From Gammaproteobacteria bacterium (GTDB lineage: Bacteria > Pseudomonadota > Gammaproteobacteria > Chromatiales > Chromatiaceae), in assembly GCA_011390365.1 (NCBI GenBank), contig JAABSM010000011.1:1-64000 (forward strand): DNA of 64,000 bases, given 5' to 3'. Under the pieces are notes generated by a model. It worked only from the letters and a program-made list of their open reading frames with translations, ran no database searches and was not told the origin of the DNA. Each line of letters starts with the position of its first letter. The first letter of the stretch is position 1. Shown here piece after piece: positions 45,634-54,833 of this stretch. Both the position numbers and the translations under genes were made by a program.

Positions 45634-46800
45634 ATGGCAAAAGATTACCTGTTCACCTCCGAATCCGTCTCCGAAGGCCACCCCGACAAGGTCGCGGACC
45701 AGATCTCCGACGCCATCGTCGACGCCCTGCTCGCGGAAGACCCCCGCTCCCGCGTCGCCTGTGAAACCCTGGTCAAGACCGGCATGGTAGTGCTCGCCGG
45801 CGAGATCACCACCAACGCCTGGGTCGATACGGAGCAACTGGTGCGCCAAGTGGTGGACGACATCGGTTACAACCACTGCGACACCGGCTTCGACGCCAAC
45901 ACCTGCGCGGTACTCTCCGCCATCGGCAAACAGTCCGGCGACATCGCCATGGGCGTGGACGAATCCCAGGACCACGAGCAAGGCGCCGGCGACCAGGGGC
46001 TGATGTTCGGTTACGCCTGCGACGAGACCGACGTGCTGATGCCCGCCCCCATCACCTATGCCCACCGGCTGGTGGAGCGTCAGGCCGCGGTGCGCAAAAA
46101 CGGCACCCTGCCCTGGCTGCGCCCGGACGCCAAGAGCCAGGTCACCCTGCGCTATGTCGACGGCAAACCCGCCGGTATCGACGCGGTGGTGCTCTCCACC
46201 CAGCACGCCCCGGAGATTACCCAGCAGGCGCTGCGCGAGGCGGTGATGGACGAGATCATCAAGCCGGTGCTGCCCGCCGAGTGGCTGGCCCAGTGCAAGC
46301 AGGAGCACATTCACATCAACCCCACCGGGCGTTTCGTCATCGGCGGCCCCATGGGCGACTGCGGCCTCACCGGGCGCAAGATCATCGTCGACACCTACGG
46401 CGGCATGGCCCGCCACGGCGGCGGCGCCTTCTCCGGCAAGGACCCCTCCAAGGTCGACCGCTCCGCCGCCTACGCCGCCCGCTACGTGGCCAAAAATATC
46501 GTCGCCGCCGGCCTCGCCGCCAAGTGCGAGATCCAGATCTCCTACGCCATTGGCGTCGCCCAGCCCACCTCCATCAGTATCGACACCTTCGGCACCGGCA
46601 AGGTGGACGAGGCCAAGCTGGTGGAGATCGTGCGCGAGCACTTCGACCTGCGCCCCAAGGGCCTGATCGCCATGCTCGACCTGCTACGCCCCATCTACCG
46701 CGACAGCGCCTCCTACGGCCACTTCGGTCGCAGCGGCGACCACTTCCCCTGGGAGAAGGTCGACAAGGCGGAGATGCTGAAGGATGCAGCCGGCATCTGA
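45634..46800 (+). CDS. metK: S-adenosylmethionine synthetase
   Basis: The product is 388 aa from the ATG at 45634 ([19 protein letters not shown]) with AGGAT upstream. It makes SAM from methionine and ATP. Conserved signatures [12 protein letters not shown] and [19 protein letters not shown] are intact. It starts the SAM-cycle group metK - Uma2 - SAH riboswitch - ahcY. Confidence 0.98.
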   Translation: MAKDYLFTSESVSEGHPDKVADQISDAIVDALLAEDPRSRVACETLVKTGMVVLAGEITTNAWVDTEQLVRQVVDDIGYNHCDTGFDANTCAVLSAIGKQSGDIAMGVDESQDHEQGAGDQGLMFGYACDETDVLMPAPITYAHRLVERQAAVRKNGTLPWLRPDAKSQVTLRYVDGKPAGIDAVVLSTQHAPEITQQALREAVMDEIIKPVLPAEWLAQCKQEHIHINPTGRFVIGGPMGDCGLTGRKIIVDTYGGMARHGGGAFSGKDPSKVDRSAAYAARYVAKNIVAAGLAAKCEIQISYAIGVAQPTSISIDTFGTGKVDEAKLVEIVREHFDLRPKGLIAMLDLLRPIYRDSASYGHFGRSGDHFPWEKVDKAEMLKDAAGI

Positions 46801-46847
46801 ACCATTATAATGTGCAACAGGGACGTTGCTACACGAGGTATGCCGCC

Positions 46848-47321
46848 ATGCAGTGGGCCGAAGTCATCGCCGACGAGACCCTCCGGGATCTACCCTACAA
46901 GATCGAACTGGATCGCTGGGGAAACATCCTGATGAGTCCGGCAAGCAACCGTCATGGGCGGGTTCAGATCGTTATCGCCGCCCTGCTTGAGCGCTTGGAG
47001 GGCGGCGAAAGCCTCGCGGAGTGCTCCATCGCGACGCCGGAAGGCGTCAAGGTAGCCGATGTCGCCTGGGGCTCCAGTGCATTCATGGCCCGCCACGGTT
47101 ACGAGACCCCCTACTCCGAAGCCCCCGAAATCTGCGTCGAGGTCCGCTCCCCTTCCAGCAGCGAAGAGGAGATGCGGATCAAGACCCGCCTCTACCTGGA
47201 TGCCGACGCGAAGGAGGTGTGGATCGTGCGGGAAGATGGCATCGTGCGTTACTTCGACGACAAAGGCGAGCAACCGGCCTCCCGCTGCGGCCTGGACCCC
47301 GTCCCGCTGCTCAACCACTGA
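46848..47321 (+). CDS. Uma2-family (DUF820) putative nuclease-fold protein
   Basis: The product is 157 aa from the ATG at 46848, preceded by GAGGTA. The Uma2 pattern is clear: a DVAWGSS segment, EICVEVRSPSSSEEEMRIK and YLDADAKEVWIV, i.e. the PD-(D/E)XK-like core. The family is abundant in cyanobacteria and scattered elsewhere; its role is not settled. It lies between metK and ahcY, 48 bp after metK, an unexpected place for a mobile-type gene. Confidence 0.88.
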   Translation: MQWAEVIADETLRDLPYKIELDRWGNILMSPASNRHGRVQIVIAALLERLEGGESLAECSIATPEGVKVADVAWGSSAFMARHGYETPYSEAPEICVEVRSPSSSEEEMRIKTRLYLDADAKEVWIVREDGIVRYFDDKGEQPASRCGLDPVPLLNH

Positions 47322-47328
47322 ATATGCT

Positions 47329-47353
47329 GGTTCCCATGCGCCGCGTGGGAACC
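47329..47353 (+). terminator. Hairpin downstream of the Uma2 gene
   Basis: GGTTCCCA (47329-47336) and TGGGAACC (47346-47353) form an 8-bp perfect stem 8 nt after the Uma2 stop. It has no T-tract but is well placed to end the metK-Uma2 transcript before the ahcY leader. Confidence 0.45.
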
Positions 47354-47448
47354 TCTCCCGGCGCGCCGCGCCATACTGGCATCGGCCTATGAAGAAATCG
47401 CCGAGCCTTGTAAACTTGGCCCGCAACCCAAAGTTGGGACCCAATTCC

Positions 47449-47532
47449 CGCCCCAAGGAGCGCTGCAACCCGCCATTGACCAATGGCCGGCCAGGCTTGG
47501 GGCGTTGTTTTTAACCGAACAACGGCGCTCGT
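47449..47532 (+). ncRNA. S-adenosylhomocysteine (SAH) riboswitch
   Basis: The aptamer is recognisable by sequence and pairing. P1 is CGCCCCAAG (47449-47457) with CTTGGGGCG (47496-47504). The conserved AGGAGCGCTGCAACC follows the 5' strand of P1, and an internal hairpin CCATTG/CAATGG precedes the conserved GCCAGGCTTGG. The pseudoknot GAGCGC (47458-47463) pairs with GCGCTC (47525-47530) in AACGGCGCTC. SAH riboswitches turn on expression of SAH-recycling genes when SAH rises. It ends about 34 nt before the ahcY ATG, which has AGGAG in between, so control of translation or transcription of ahcY is expected. Confidence 0.93.
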
Positions 47533-47565
47533 TTTCACACTCGCTAGACACAGGAGTCGCGAAAC

Positions 47566-48984
47566 ATGAACGCTGTACTGAAAGAGAACTTTACCGACTG
47601 CAAGATCGCCGATGCCTCCCTGGCCGACTGGGGCCGCAAGGAGATCGCCATCGCCGAGACCGAGATGCCCGGACTGGTATCGCTGCGTACCAAATATGGC
47701 ACGGAGCAGCCCCTCAAGGGGGCGCGCATCTGCGGCTCGCTGCACATGACCATCCAGACCGCGGTGCTGATCGAGACCCTCACCGCGCTAGGGGCCGAGG
47801 TGCGCTGGGCCTCCTGCAACATCTACTCCACCCAGGACCACGCCGCCGCCGCCATCGCCGCCGAAGGCATCCCGGTCTACGCCTACAAGGGCGAGACCCT
47901 GGAGGAGTACTGGGAGTACACCCACAAGATCATGGAGTGGGCCGACGGCGGTACCCCCAACATGATCCTCGACGACGGCGGCGACGCCACCATGTTGATC
48001 GTCCTCGGCGCAAAAGCCGAAAAGGACATCAGCGTGCTCGACAACCCCGGCGCTGAAGAGGAGCGGGTGCTCTACGCGGCGATCAAGAGGCGCCTCGCCG
48101 AGCAGCCAGGCTTCTATTCGAACATCCTGAAAAACATCCAGGGCGTTACCGAAGAGACCACCACCGGCGTCCATCGCCTCTACCAGATGGCCGAGCGCGG
48201 CGAACTCCCCTTCCCCGCCATCAACGTCAACGACTCGGTGACCAAGTCCAAATTCGACAACCTCTACGGCTGTCGCGAATCCCTGGTGGACGGCATCAAG
48301 CGCGCCACCGACGTGATGATCGCCGGCAAGATCGCCGTGGTACTGGGCTACGGCGACGTGGGCAAGGGCTGCGCCCAATCCCTGCGCGGCCTCGGCGCGA
48401 CGGTATGGGTCACCGAGATCGACCCCATCTGCGCCCTGCAAGCAGCAATGGAAGGTTATCGAGTCGTCGAGATGGACGACGCCTGCTCCCAGGGTGACAT
48501 CTTCGTCACCGCTACCGGCAACTTCCACGTCATCAGCCACGACCACATGGCCAAGATGAAGGACCAATCCATCGTCTGCAATATCGGCCACTTCGACAAC
48601 GAGATCGACGTCGCCAGCCTGGAAGAGAAGTGCCAGTGGGATGAGATCAAGCCCCAGGTGGATCACGTCATCTTCCCCGACGGCAAGCGCATCATCCTGC
48701 TCGCCAAGGGCCGCCTGGTCAACCTCGGCTGCGCCACCGGCCACCCCAGCTTCGTGATGTCCAACTCCTTCACCAACCAGACCCTCGCCCAGATCGAGAT
48801 CTGGACCAAAGGGGAGCAATACCAGAAGCAGGTCTACACCCTGCCCAAGCACCTGGATGAAGAGGTCGCCAGACTACACCTGGAGAAGATCGGCGCCAAC
48901 CTGACCACCCTCAGCCCGAAACAGGCCGACTATATCGGGGTGCCGGTGGATGGGCCTTACAAGCCGGAGCACTATCGGTACTGA
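47566..48984 (+). CDS. ahcY: S-adenosylhomocysteine hydrolase
   Basis: The product is 472 aa. It splits SAH into homocysteine and adenosine, relieving product inhibition of methyltransferases. The NAD fold is seen at [21 protein letters not shown] and the C-terminus ends [10 protein letters not shown], as expected for the family. It is directly controlled by the SAH riboswitch upstream, with an AGGAG RBS. Confidence 0.98.
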   Translation: MNAVLKENFTDCKIADASLADWGRKEIAIAETEMPGLVSLRTKYGTEQPLKGARICGSLHMTIQTAVLIETLTALGAEVRWASCNIYSTQDHAAAAIAAEGIPVYAYKGETLEEYWEYTHKIMEWADGGTPNMILDDGGDATMLIVLGAKAEKDISVLDNPGAEEERVLYAAIKRRLAEQPGFYSNILKNIQGVTEETTTGVHRLYQMAERGELPFPAINVNDSVTKSKFDNLYGCRESLVDGIKRATDVMIAGKIAVVLGYGDVGKGCAQSLRGLGATVWVTEIDPICALQAAMEGYRVVEMDDACSQGDIFVTATGNFHVISHDHMAKMKDQSIVCNIGHFDNEIDVASLEEKCQWDEIKPQVDHVIFPDGKRIILLAKGRLVNLGCATGHPSFVMSNSFTNQTLAQIEIWTKGEQYQKQVYTLPKHLDEEVARLHLEKIGANLTTLSPKQADYIGVPVDGPYKPEHYRY

Positions 48985-49010
48985 GTGCGGAGTGCGGAGT
49001 GCGGAGTGCG
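48983..49010 (+). repeat. Four perfect tandem copies of GAGTGCG
   Basis: A 7-bp unit is repeated four times, starting inside the ahcY stop codon. Inverted copies (CGCACTC) occur at 49102-49108 and 49123-49129, so the ahcY-nrdR gap can fold back on itself. Confidence 0.85.
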
Positions 49011-49204
49011 GAAAATCGTGGTTCCAGTGACTTTCAGTTGTCAAGGCTTACCCGAGAGTCTTCCGTTTGGCGCTTGGCGCAATGTGCCGCCGCCTCACCA
49101 CCGCACTCAGCACTCAGTACTCCGCACTCAACCACCTCATGTGTTCAAGGTGCCTGAGGTGGTCGCAAACCGAAGACCAAGACCAGGCACCGGAGCTTGA
49201 CCCA

Positions 49205-49744
49205 ATGAGATGTCCGTTTTGCGAAGCCCAGGAGACCAAGGTGGTCGACTCCCGTCTCTACCAGGACGGCGATCAGGTGCGGCGTCGCCGGGAGTGCCTC
49301 CGCTGCCACGAACGCTTCACCACCTACGAAACCGCGGAGTTGACCTTCCCCCAGGTGGTCAAGCAGGACGGCAGCCGGGTCGCCTTCGACAACGGCAAAC
49401 TGGCCTCCGGCATGATGCGGGCGCTAGAGAAACGGCCGGTAAGTACCAACCAGCTCGATGATGCGGTCAACCGTATCCACCGCAAACTCCACACCCTCGG
49501 CGAACGGGAGATCGACTCCCGCCAGCTCGGCGAATGGGTCATGGAAGAGCTGCGCGCCCTCGACCAGGTCGCCTACGTCCGATTCGCCTCCGTCTACCGC
49601 AAATTCGAAGACGTCAACGCCTTTCGCGAAGAGATCGAACGGCTGGAAAAGGAGCCCAGCCCTGAAGCCCGAAGACGGCAACTGGATTTGCTGGAACCCG
49701 ATGACTCTCTTGAGGGAAAAAAGAGAAGAAATAGACAGGATTGA
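49205..49744 (+). CDS. nrdR: Ribonucleotide reductase regulator NrdR
   Basis: The product is 179 aa from the ATG at 49205 ([19 protein letters not shown]); a longer upstream frame is not conserved. The zinc ribbon has Cys3, Cys6, Cys31 and Cys34, and an ATP-cone domain (about 49-139) senses dATP/ATP. It represses reductase genes when dNTPs suffice. The C-terminal 30 residues are charged and longer than usual. It stands alone rather than beside glyA/ribD. Its presumed target nrdJa is at 12.9 kb. Confidence 0.97.
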   Translation: MRCPFCEAQETKVVDSRLYQDGDQVRRRRECLRCHERFTTYETAELTFPQVVKQDGSRVAFDNGKLASGMMRALEKRPVSTNQLDDAVNRIHRKLHTLGEREIDSRQLGEWVMEELRALDQVAYVRFASVYRKFEDVNAFREEIERLEKEPSPEARRRQLDLLEPDDSLEGKKRRNRQD

Positions 49745-49766
49745 CAGAATTTTCAGCATTGAATAT
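49729..49766 (+). repeat. Dispersed repeat arm, left of the orphan ORF
   Basis: The sequence around AATAGACAGGATTGACAG overlaps the nrdR 3' end. Its inverted relative is at 50147-50190, and another relative is at about 52066-52160. This GACAGGATnnACAGGATTTTC style is a familiar intergenic repeat of proteobacteria. Confidence 0.5.
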
Positions 49767-49803
49767 ATGTGGTTATTGGCATCGCCTGAACACCCGAAAC
49801 ACC

Positions 49804-50148
49804 GTGAATTTACTTGATAAATACATACCGAACTACTCTGGTCACACGAAGTACATCAAGCATGACCGCGCACGCCGGAGAATTGAAATTGTTTTTGCTG
49901 ACTGCCCTGAAACCGAAAGCCCCGCTGTAAAGCTGGCATTTGAAGGGGTATCCGAACAATCGGAGGAAAAATTCGAGAAACCCCAAAGTCACCACCTGGA
50001 GCTTGTCATTGGCCTGGATTACCAATCGGGAGTCTACTGTTTACACACCGACGTTCGCGAAATTGTATTCGAAGCAACACAAAAAACCGTTGAATACTTC
50101 GACAAAGGAAGGCAACCAGCTGATTTCCAAATAACTTCCAAATCATAA
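49804..50148 (+). CDS. Low-GC hypothetical protein bracketed by inverted repeats
   Basis: The product is 114 aa from a GTG (VNLLDKYIPNY); a TTG at 49741 would extend it into nrdR. No RBS is clear. The translation has a believable alternating hydrophobic/charged texture (ELVIGLDYQSGVYCLHTDVREIVFEAT) and the region is clearly AT-richer than its neighbours. I do not recognise the family. Its position between inverted repeat arms suggests it arrived with a small mobile unit. Confidence 0.5.
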   Translation: MNLLDKYIPNYSGHTKYIKHDRARRRIEIVFADCPETESPAVKLAFEGVSEQSEEKFEKPQSHHLELVIGLDYQSGVYCLHTDVREIVFEATQKTVEYFDKGRQPADFQITSKS

Positions 50149-50190
50149 AATCCCGTCCATCCTGAAAATCCCGTCATCCGGTCTATTCTC
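50147..50190 (-). repeat. Dispersed repeat arm, right of the orphan ORF
   Basis: The reverse complement reads GAATAGACCGGATGACGGG and continues into GATTTTCAGGAT, matching the left arm (49729-49766) with mismatches. The two arms are in inverted orientation around the orphan ORF. Confidence 0.5.
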
Positions 50191-50225
50191 AATCCCCAAT
50201 GACCCCAACTGCGTAGGCAATGTCA

Positions 50226-50838
50226 TTAACTTAAGCCACCATGGCATTCTCCGGGAATGATGCGCCTCATTTCGTGGGTGCGCCGACCGTTTTTGGTTCC
50301 GCCGAACATTCCGCACACTCACTTTTCGTGTCTTTCGTGTATTTCGTGGTTAATCAATCTCTTGATTAGCAGGATATCTCAGTTGTCTTGGATGCGCCGC
50401 ATGGGGACGGGAAAACGAGAAAGCCCGGTGGGCATCGTTCAACTGGAGCATCTTACTAATCAGGTTAACTTAAGCCACCATGGCATTCTCCGGGAATGAT
50501 GCGCCTCATTTCGCGGGTGCGCCGACCGTTTTTGGTTCCGCCGAACATTCCGCACTCTCACTTTTCGTGTCTTTCGTGTATTTCGTGGTTAATCAATCTC
50601 TTGATTAGCAAGATATCTCAGTTGTCTTGGATGCGGCGCATGGGAACGGGAAAACGAGAAAGCCCGGTGGGCATCGTTCAACTGGAGCATCTTACTAATC
50701 AGGTTAACTTAAGCCACCATGGCATTCTCCGGGAATGATGCGCCTCATTTCGCGGGTGCGCCGACCGTTTTTGGTTCCGCCGAACATTCCGCACTCTCAC
50801 TTTTCGTGTCTTTCGTGTCTTTCGTGGTTAATCAATCT
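50226..50838. repeat. Tandem repeat of a 239-bp unit, 2.6 copies
   Basis: Copies begin with TTAACTTAAGCCACCATGG at 50226, 50465 and 50704, exactly 239 bp apart, with only a few base differences. The third copy stops after 135 bp, next to the ispA 3' end. Each unit contains the TTTCGTGTCTTTCGTG motif of common intergenic repeats. An 80-aa frame opens inside each copy but has no family features and is not called. The first ~85 bp (with 11 bp upstream) recur at 56448-56533. This also accounts for the 50149-50847 gene-free stretch. Confidence 0.9.
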
Positions 50839-50847
50839 TGAAGGGGG

Positions 50848-51750
50848 TCAACGCTCTCGCGACACCACATAATCCGCCAGCCAACGCAAGGGCCCCGCGG
50901 TCTCGCCAAACATGGCGATGGCCTTGATGGCGTCATCCCGCAGCTCCGCCGCCAATCGCCGCGACTCTTCCAACCCCATCAACGCCGGATAGGTCGCCTT
51001 GCTGGCGGCCACGTCCTTGCCCTGGGTCTTGCCGAGGGTGGCGGCGTCGCCGACCACGTCAAGGATGTCGTCCTGTACCTGAAACGCCAGCCCCACGCAC
51101 TTGGCGTAGTGATCCAGGGCGTTGGCGCGCCCCACGTCCAGCTCATCCGCGGCCAACGCCGCGAGATGCACGCAGGCGCGGATCAACGCGCCGGTCTTGT
51201 GGATGTGCAGGCTCTCCAGCTCGGCAAGGTTGAGGTTTTGCCCTTCGGCGGCCAGGTCCATCGCCTGTCCGCCAGCCATGCCCCGAGAGCCGCAGGCGAT
51301 GGCGAGATGGTCGAGCATCTTCAAGCGTCGCTCGGCGTCCACGGCCAGATTGGCGTCGGCAATGAGGATATGAAAGGCCAGGGATTGCAGGGCATCCCCG
51401 GCCAGGATCGCCGTCGCCTCGTCAAAGGCCTTGTGGCAGGTGGGCCGGCCGCGGCGCAGGTCGTCGTCATCCATCGCCGGCAGGTCGTCATGGGCCAGCG
51501 AGTAGGCATGGATGCACTCAATGGCGCAGGCAATGGGATCCAACCGCTCGGCGGGGATGCCCAGCGCCTCGCCGGCGGCATAGACCAGCACCGGGCGGAA
51601 GCGCTTGCCGCCTCCCATCACCGCATAGTGCATGGCCCGGTGGAGCCGGGAGGGGACGATATCGAGGAGAGGCAAGCGGGCCTCCAGCGCCTGTTCCGCC
51701 CGCTGTTGGCGGTCGCGCAGATACGGCATTAACGCGTTATCACTTGTCAC
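50848..51750 (-). CDS. ispA: Farnesyl diphosphate synthase (geranyltranstransferase)
   Basis: The product is 300 aa. The first Asp-rich motif is DDLPAMDDDDLRRG, the second is QVQDDILD, and GGGKRFRP is conserved. It condenses IPP with DMAPP and GPP to make FPP for quinones, undecaprenyl-P and heme O. It overlaps xseB by 11 bp. Confidence 0.97.
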   Translation of the reverse strand: MTSDNALMPYLRDRQQRAEQALEARLPLLDIVPSRLHRAMHYAVMGGGKRFRPVLVYAAGEALGIPAERLDPIACAIECIHAYSLAHDDLPAMDDDDLRRGRPTCHKAFDEATAILAGDALQSLAFHILIADANLAVDAERRLKMLDHLAIACGSRGMAGGQAMDLAAEGQNLNLAELESLHIHKTGALIRACVHLAALAADELDVGRANALDHYAKCVGLAFQVQDDILDVVGDAATLGKTQGKDVAASKATYPALMGLEESRRLAAELRDDAIKAIAMFGETAGPLRWLADYVVSRER

Positions 51751-51985
51751 TGGTAAACTCTTCCAATTCCGGGTTGCCGGCGGACTCGCTGAGGATCCGC
51801 ACCTTCTGTTCCGCGTCGCTCAACACCTGCTGGCAGGCGCGGGTCAACTTGACCCCCCGTTCGAAGGCGCGCAACGACTCCTCCAGCGAGAGATCCCCCC
51901 GCTCCATCTCCTCCACCAACTTCTCCAACTCCGCCAGCGCCGGCTCGAAATCGACCCGCTCACCCTCTTCCTGCTGTTCCGACAT
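51740..51985 (-). CDS. xseB: Exodeoxyribonuclease VII small subunit
   Basis: The product is 81 aa from the ATG at 51985 (MSEQQEEGERVDFEPALAEL). The conserved LEKLVEEMERGDLSLEESLRAFERGV is the family signature. With XseA it forms a single-strand exonuclease. It is the first gene of the xseB-ispA pair. Confidence 0.96.
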   Translation of the reverse strand: MSEQQEEGERVDFEPALAELEKLVEEMERGDLSLEESLRAFERGVKLTRACQQVLSDAEQKVRILSESAGNPELEEFTSDK

Positions 51986-52024
51986 ATCCGCTCCTCGTTC
52001 GATGGGAAGGGGGATTGTCCCCAA

Positions 52025-52532
52025 TTTGGCGGGATGCTACAAGCGGCAAGGCATGGAATCTCTTGGGATGGTTTTTCTGGACAGGATGGACGGGATTAGT
52101 TGTTTTTGCGGTAAACCAAATCGCAGCAGAGGAAATAGACGGGGATTAACAGGATTTTCTTTGGCAGAATTTACCGCAATGACTGCCAACGCGTCAAAGC
52201 GGGTCATCCACGGATACCACCGGCAGCCCACCTTACCCTCGGTCTCGACAAAGACCAACCAACGGGTCTCGTCATTGTGGAACAGGGTCTCAGTCATCTG
52301 TTTCTGATTACGATTTCTACGAACGCTTATTGAGGGGTATCGAGTATTGCACCGCCCGCCCGCGGGACAGGCGTTACCAAGCCGAGCTTGGCAACGAGGG
52401 AAAAATGTGGGAAAACCGCCCCTTGAACATTGCCCAAAACCATTGTTATTGTTATAGTTTTTGAGCGATGGCAACACCGGGCAAGCCATCCATCCCGGCG
52501 AAGCGCTCTTCGCCGGAACCACAATTCGCCGC
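52025..52532. other. Gap with repeat relatives and a possible small ORF
   Basis: About 500 bp, AT-richer than the surroundings. It contains a third member of the GACAGGATGGACGGGATT repeat family (52066-52160), an inverted repeat CGTTACCAAGC/GCTTGGCAACG (about 52371-52396), and the doubtful small ORF listed next. Confidence 0.5.
52037..52297 (-). CDS. Possible 86-aa hypothetical protein, C-terminus overwritten by a dispersed repeat
   Basis: The first 45 residues (MTETLFHNDETRWLVFVET and on to RFDALAVIAVNSA) look like genuine protein. The C-terminal part is a translation of the dispersed repeat at 52066-52160. It has only a weak RBS. It may be a gene fragment whose 3' end was replaced by the repeat. 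No family is recognised. Confidence 0.3.
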   Translation of the reverse strand: MTETLFHNDETRWLVFVETEGKVGCRWYPWMTRFDALAVIAVNSAKENPVNPRLFPLLRFGLPQKQLIPSILSRKTIPRDSMPCRL

Positions 52533-53522
52533 CTACTCCGCCGCGGCTCTGGCCTGTTCCAGCCAACCATCCCAGGTCTTGCGGTGGGCCTTGATCCAGG
52601 CGTCGGCGTGGCGCTCCATCTCCTTTTCGCTGTCCTCTCCCTCTCGGATCATCATGTTCTGGGCGCTGACGTCATGGATATTGAGTTCCATGATCGAGAA
52701 GAGCTTGGCGGCGGCGGGGTTCTTTTCACTCCATTCGCGATTGGCGACGATGCGTTCGCTGTTGATCTGAAAGCCGTAGTCCTTGCCGTTGGCTAGCCTG
52801 GTATCGGCGTTGTCGTCATAGGGGAGCGAGGAGAAGGGGACCTCCAGCCAGACCACGTCCTTGCCGGGAATCAGCACGCCGGATACCCAGTAGGGGGTCC
52901 AGGTGTAATAGAAGATGGGTTCGTCGTTATTGTAGCGGGTGATGGTGTCGGAGATGATGGCGGCGTACTGGCCCTGGTTATGGGTGATGCTGTCGCGCAG
53001 ATCAAAGGCGTCGAGGTGGTGCTCGATCACCGCCTCGCAGCCCCAGCCGGGCTGGCAGCCGGTGAGGTCGGCCTTGCCGTCATCGTTGGTGTCGAACAGT
53101 TTGGCGATCTTGGGATCCTTGAAGTCGCCGATGTTGTCGATGGCGTAGGCGTCGGCGGTCTTCTTGTCGATCAGGTAGCCCTGGGCGGCGCCGTTAATAT
53201 ACTTGCCTTGGCGAAAGAAAACTTCGTCACCGCCTGCGTTGTTGTACATGGCGCTGTGGAGGGGATCCCAGTTGACCGCCAGAAAGGTGGCGTCGCCGTT
53301 GGAGATGGCGGCGTAGGCGGCGCTGTAGTCGACTGCCTTGATGGAGGCGACATCGTAGCCCAACTCTTCCAGGGCCTTGGCGACGAGGAGGGTCTGAAAG
53401 GTCTCTTCGGCAATATTGCTCTGGACTGGTTGTACCTTCACCCCCTCGCCGGGCTTGTCGGCGCTGGCGATGGCGAAAGCGGAAAGACTCATCAGGGTGA
53501 TTCCGGCGATGGCTCGAAACAT
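52533..53522 (-). CDS. proX: Glycine betaine/proline ABC transporter, periplasmic binding protein
   Basis: The product is 329 aa with a signal peptide (to about residue 21) and no lipobox Cys. It matches the ProX/OpuAC fold ([25 protein letters not shown], with aromatic residues that cage betaine). It feeds compatible solute to ProVW under osmotic stress. A strong inverted repeat separates it from proW upstream. Confidence 0.93.
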   Translation of the reverse strand: MFRAIAGITLMSLSAFAIASADKPGEGVKVQPVQSNIAEETFQTLLVAKALEELGYDVASIKAVDYSAAYAAISNGDATFLAVNWDPLHSAMYNNAGGDEVFFRQGKYINGAAQGYLIDKKTADAYAIDNIGDFKDPKIAKLFDTNDDGKADLTGCQPGWGCEAVIEHHLDAFDLRDSITHNQGQYAAIISDTITRYNNDEPIFYYTWTPYWVSGVLIPGKDVVWLEVPFSSLPYDDNADTRLANGKDYGFQINSERIVANREWSEKNPAAAKLFSIMELNIHDVSAQNMMIREGEDSEKEMERHADAWIKAHRKTWDGWLEQARAAAE

Positions 53523-53588
53523 GGTTGCCTCCTGTTGGTTCTACGGTCGGGGCTGGCGGACGCCGGCCCGAAGAAAAATCAATGATGA

Positions 53589-53651
53589 CTCGGAGCGCGC
53601 GGCTTGACGCGCCCGTGCGACACATTGGCGCGTCAAGCCGCGCGCTCCGAG
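53589..53651. repeat. Perfect 25-bp inverted repeat between proW and proX
   Basis: Arms 53589-53613 and 53627-53651 are exactly complementary, with a 13-nt loop. The left arm starts CTCGGAGCGCGCGG. It begins 6 bp after the proW stop. A T-rich stretch follows about 10 nt further on. It could be an attenuator or terminator shaping the proW:proX ratio, or a fold-back insertion. Confidence 0.85.
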
Positions 53652-53657
53652 CTGCCG

Positions 53658-54833
53658 TTACGCAATTTCCGAACGACGGTCGCGATGCAAAAACCGGCGA
53701 ACCAGTCCGATAGGGCCGCGATCGCGAAAGGCGGGCTGATCCTTGCCCCGCCCTTCGCCCAGGGCCTGCGTCATGCGATCGAGGATGATGGCGAGGATGA
53801 CGATGCCGACGCCGCCGACGGTGGCGAGGCCGATGTCGAGACGCCCGATCCCGCGCAGCACCATCTGCCCGAGCCCGCCCACCGCGATCATGGAGGCGAT
53901 GACTACCATCGACAGCCCCAGCATCAACGCCTGATTGACCCCGGCCATGATGGTGGGCATCGCCAGCGGTAGTTGCACCTTGAACAGCAACTGTCGCTCG
54001 CTGGCGCCGAAGGAGCGGGCGGCCTCGATCAGATCGCCGGGGACCTGCCGTATTCCCAGATTGGTGAGGCGAATCAGGGGCGGCATGGCGAAGATGATGG
54101 TGACCACCACCCCCGGCACGTTGCCGATGCCGAACAGCATCACGATGGGGACCAGATAGACGAAGGCGGGGGTGGTCTGCATGGCGTCCAGGACCGGACG
54201 CGCCGCCGCCGCGGCGCGATCGCTGCGCGCCAGATGGATGCCGAGCGGCAGGCCGACGACCAGACAGAAGAAGACCGAGGTGAGCACCAGCGAAAGGGTG
54301 GTCATGGCCTCTGACCAGGCCCCGATGGCGCCCATGATGAACAGGGCGATGGCGCTGCCAATGGCCAGCCGCCAGCCCGATAGTTGCCAAGCCAGCAGTG
54401 CGAAGATGGCGATGATTACCAGTGCCGGGGTGGTTTGCAGGGACCACTCGACGCTATTGAGGGCGGCCTCCACCGGCCAACGCACGGCCTGAAAGGCGGG
54501 GCGGAAATTCTCTACCAGCCAGGCGATGCCAACATCGACCCATTTATCCAAAGGGATCCAGCCGTCGCCAAAGGGATCGAGCAGACTGTAATGGGTCTCT
54601 TCCACCTGCTCGGCGGGACGCAGCCAATCCGTCTGGCCCGCGGCGGATTGCCCTCCCCCGCTGGCGGCGCCCCAGGGATCCGCGGCGGCGGAGTCGGCGG
54701 ATGCCGCGGACCAGGGGTCGCTCTCCTGAGTAGCGGGGGACGGCGCTGGCTGTTCGGTAGCGGCCCAGGGATCGGTGGCGGGTTGCTGGACATCCTGAGC
54801 GCTCGCCCAGGGGTTTTGCGGGTCATTTGCCAT
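53658..54833 (-). CDS. proW: Glycine betaine/proline ABC transporter permease with NPW/DPW-repeat N-terminus
   Basis: The product is 391 aa. The permease core (about 130-350) has the ABC coupling loop [22 protein letters not shown]. The N-terminal ~70 residues are disordered and carry four evenly spaced motifs: NPW (7-9), DPW (21-23), DPW (39-41), DPW (52-54). E. coli ProW also has a long N-terminal extension, but this repeat pattern is unusual. It overlaps proV by 11 bp. Confidence 0.93.
   Translation of the reverse strand: MANDPQNPWASAQDVQQPATDPWAATEQPAPSPATQESDPWSAASADSAAADPWGAASGGGQSAAGQTDWLRPAEQVEETHYSLLDPFGDGWIPLDKWVDVGIAWLVENFRPAFQAVRWPVEAALNSVEWSLQTTPALVIIAIFALLAWQLSGWRLAIGSAIALFIMGAIGAWSEAMTTLSLVLTSVFFCLVVGLPLGIHLARSDRAAAAARPVLDAMQTTPAFVYLVPIVMLFGIGNVPGVVVTIIFAMPPLIRLTNLGIRQVPGDLIEAARSFGASERQLLFKVQLPLAMPTIMAGVNQALMLGLSMVVIASMIAVGGLGQMVLRGIGRLDIGLATVGGVGIVILAIILDRMTQALGEGRGKDQPAFRDRGPIGLVRRFLHRDRRSEIA

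Noticed and set aside
50257-50738. Two 80-aa frames inside the 239-bp repeats as genes
   Set aside because: Each frame runs through the repeat boundary, has no RBS, and exists only because the repeat is open in that frame.
50226-50838. CRISPR array
   Set aside because: The repeated unit is 239 bp in head-to-tail copies with no short repeat/spacer alternation and no cas genes.
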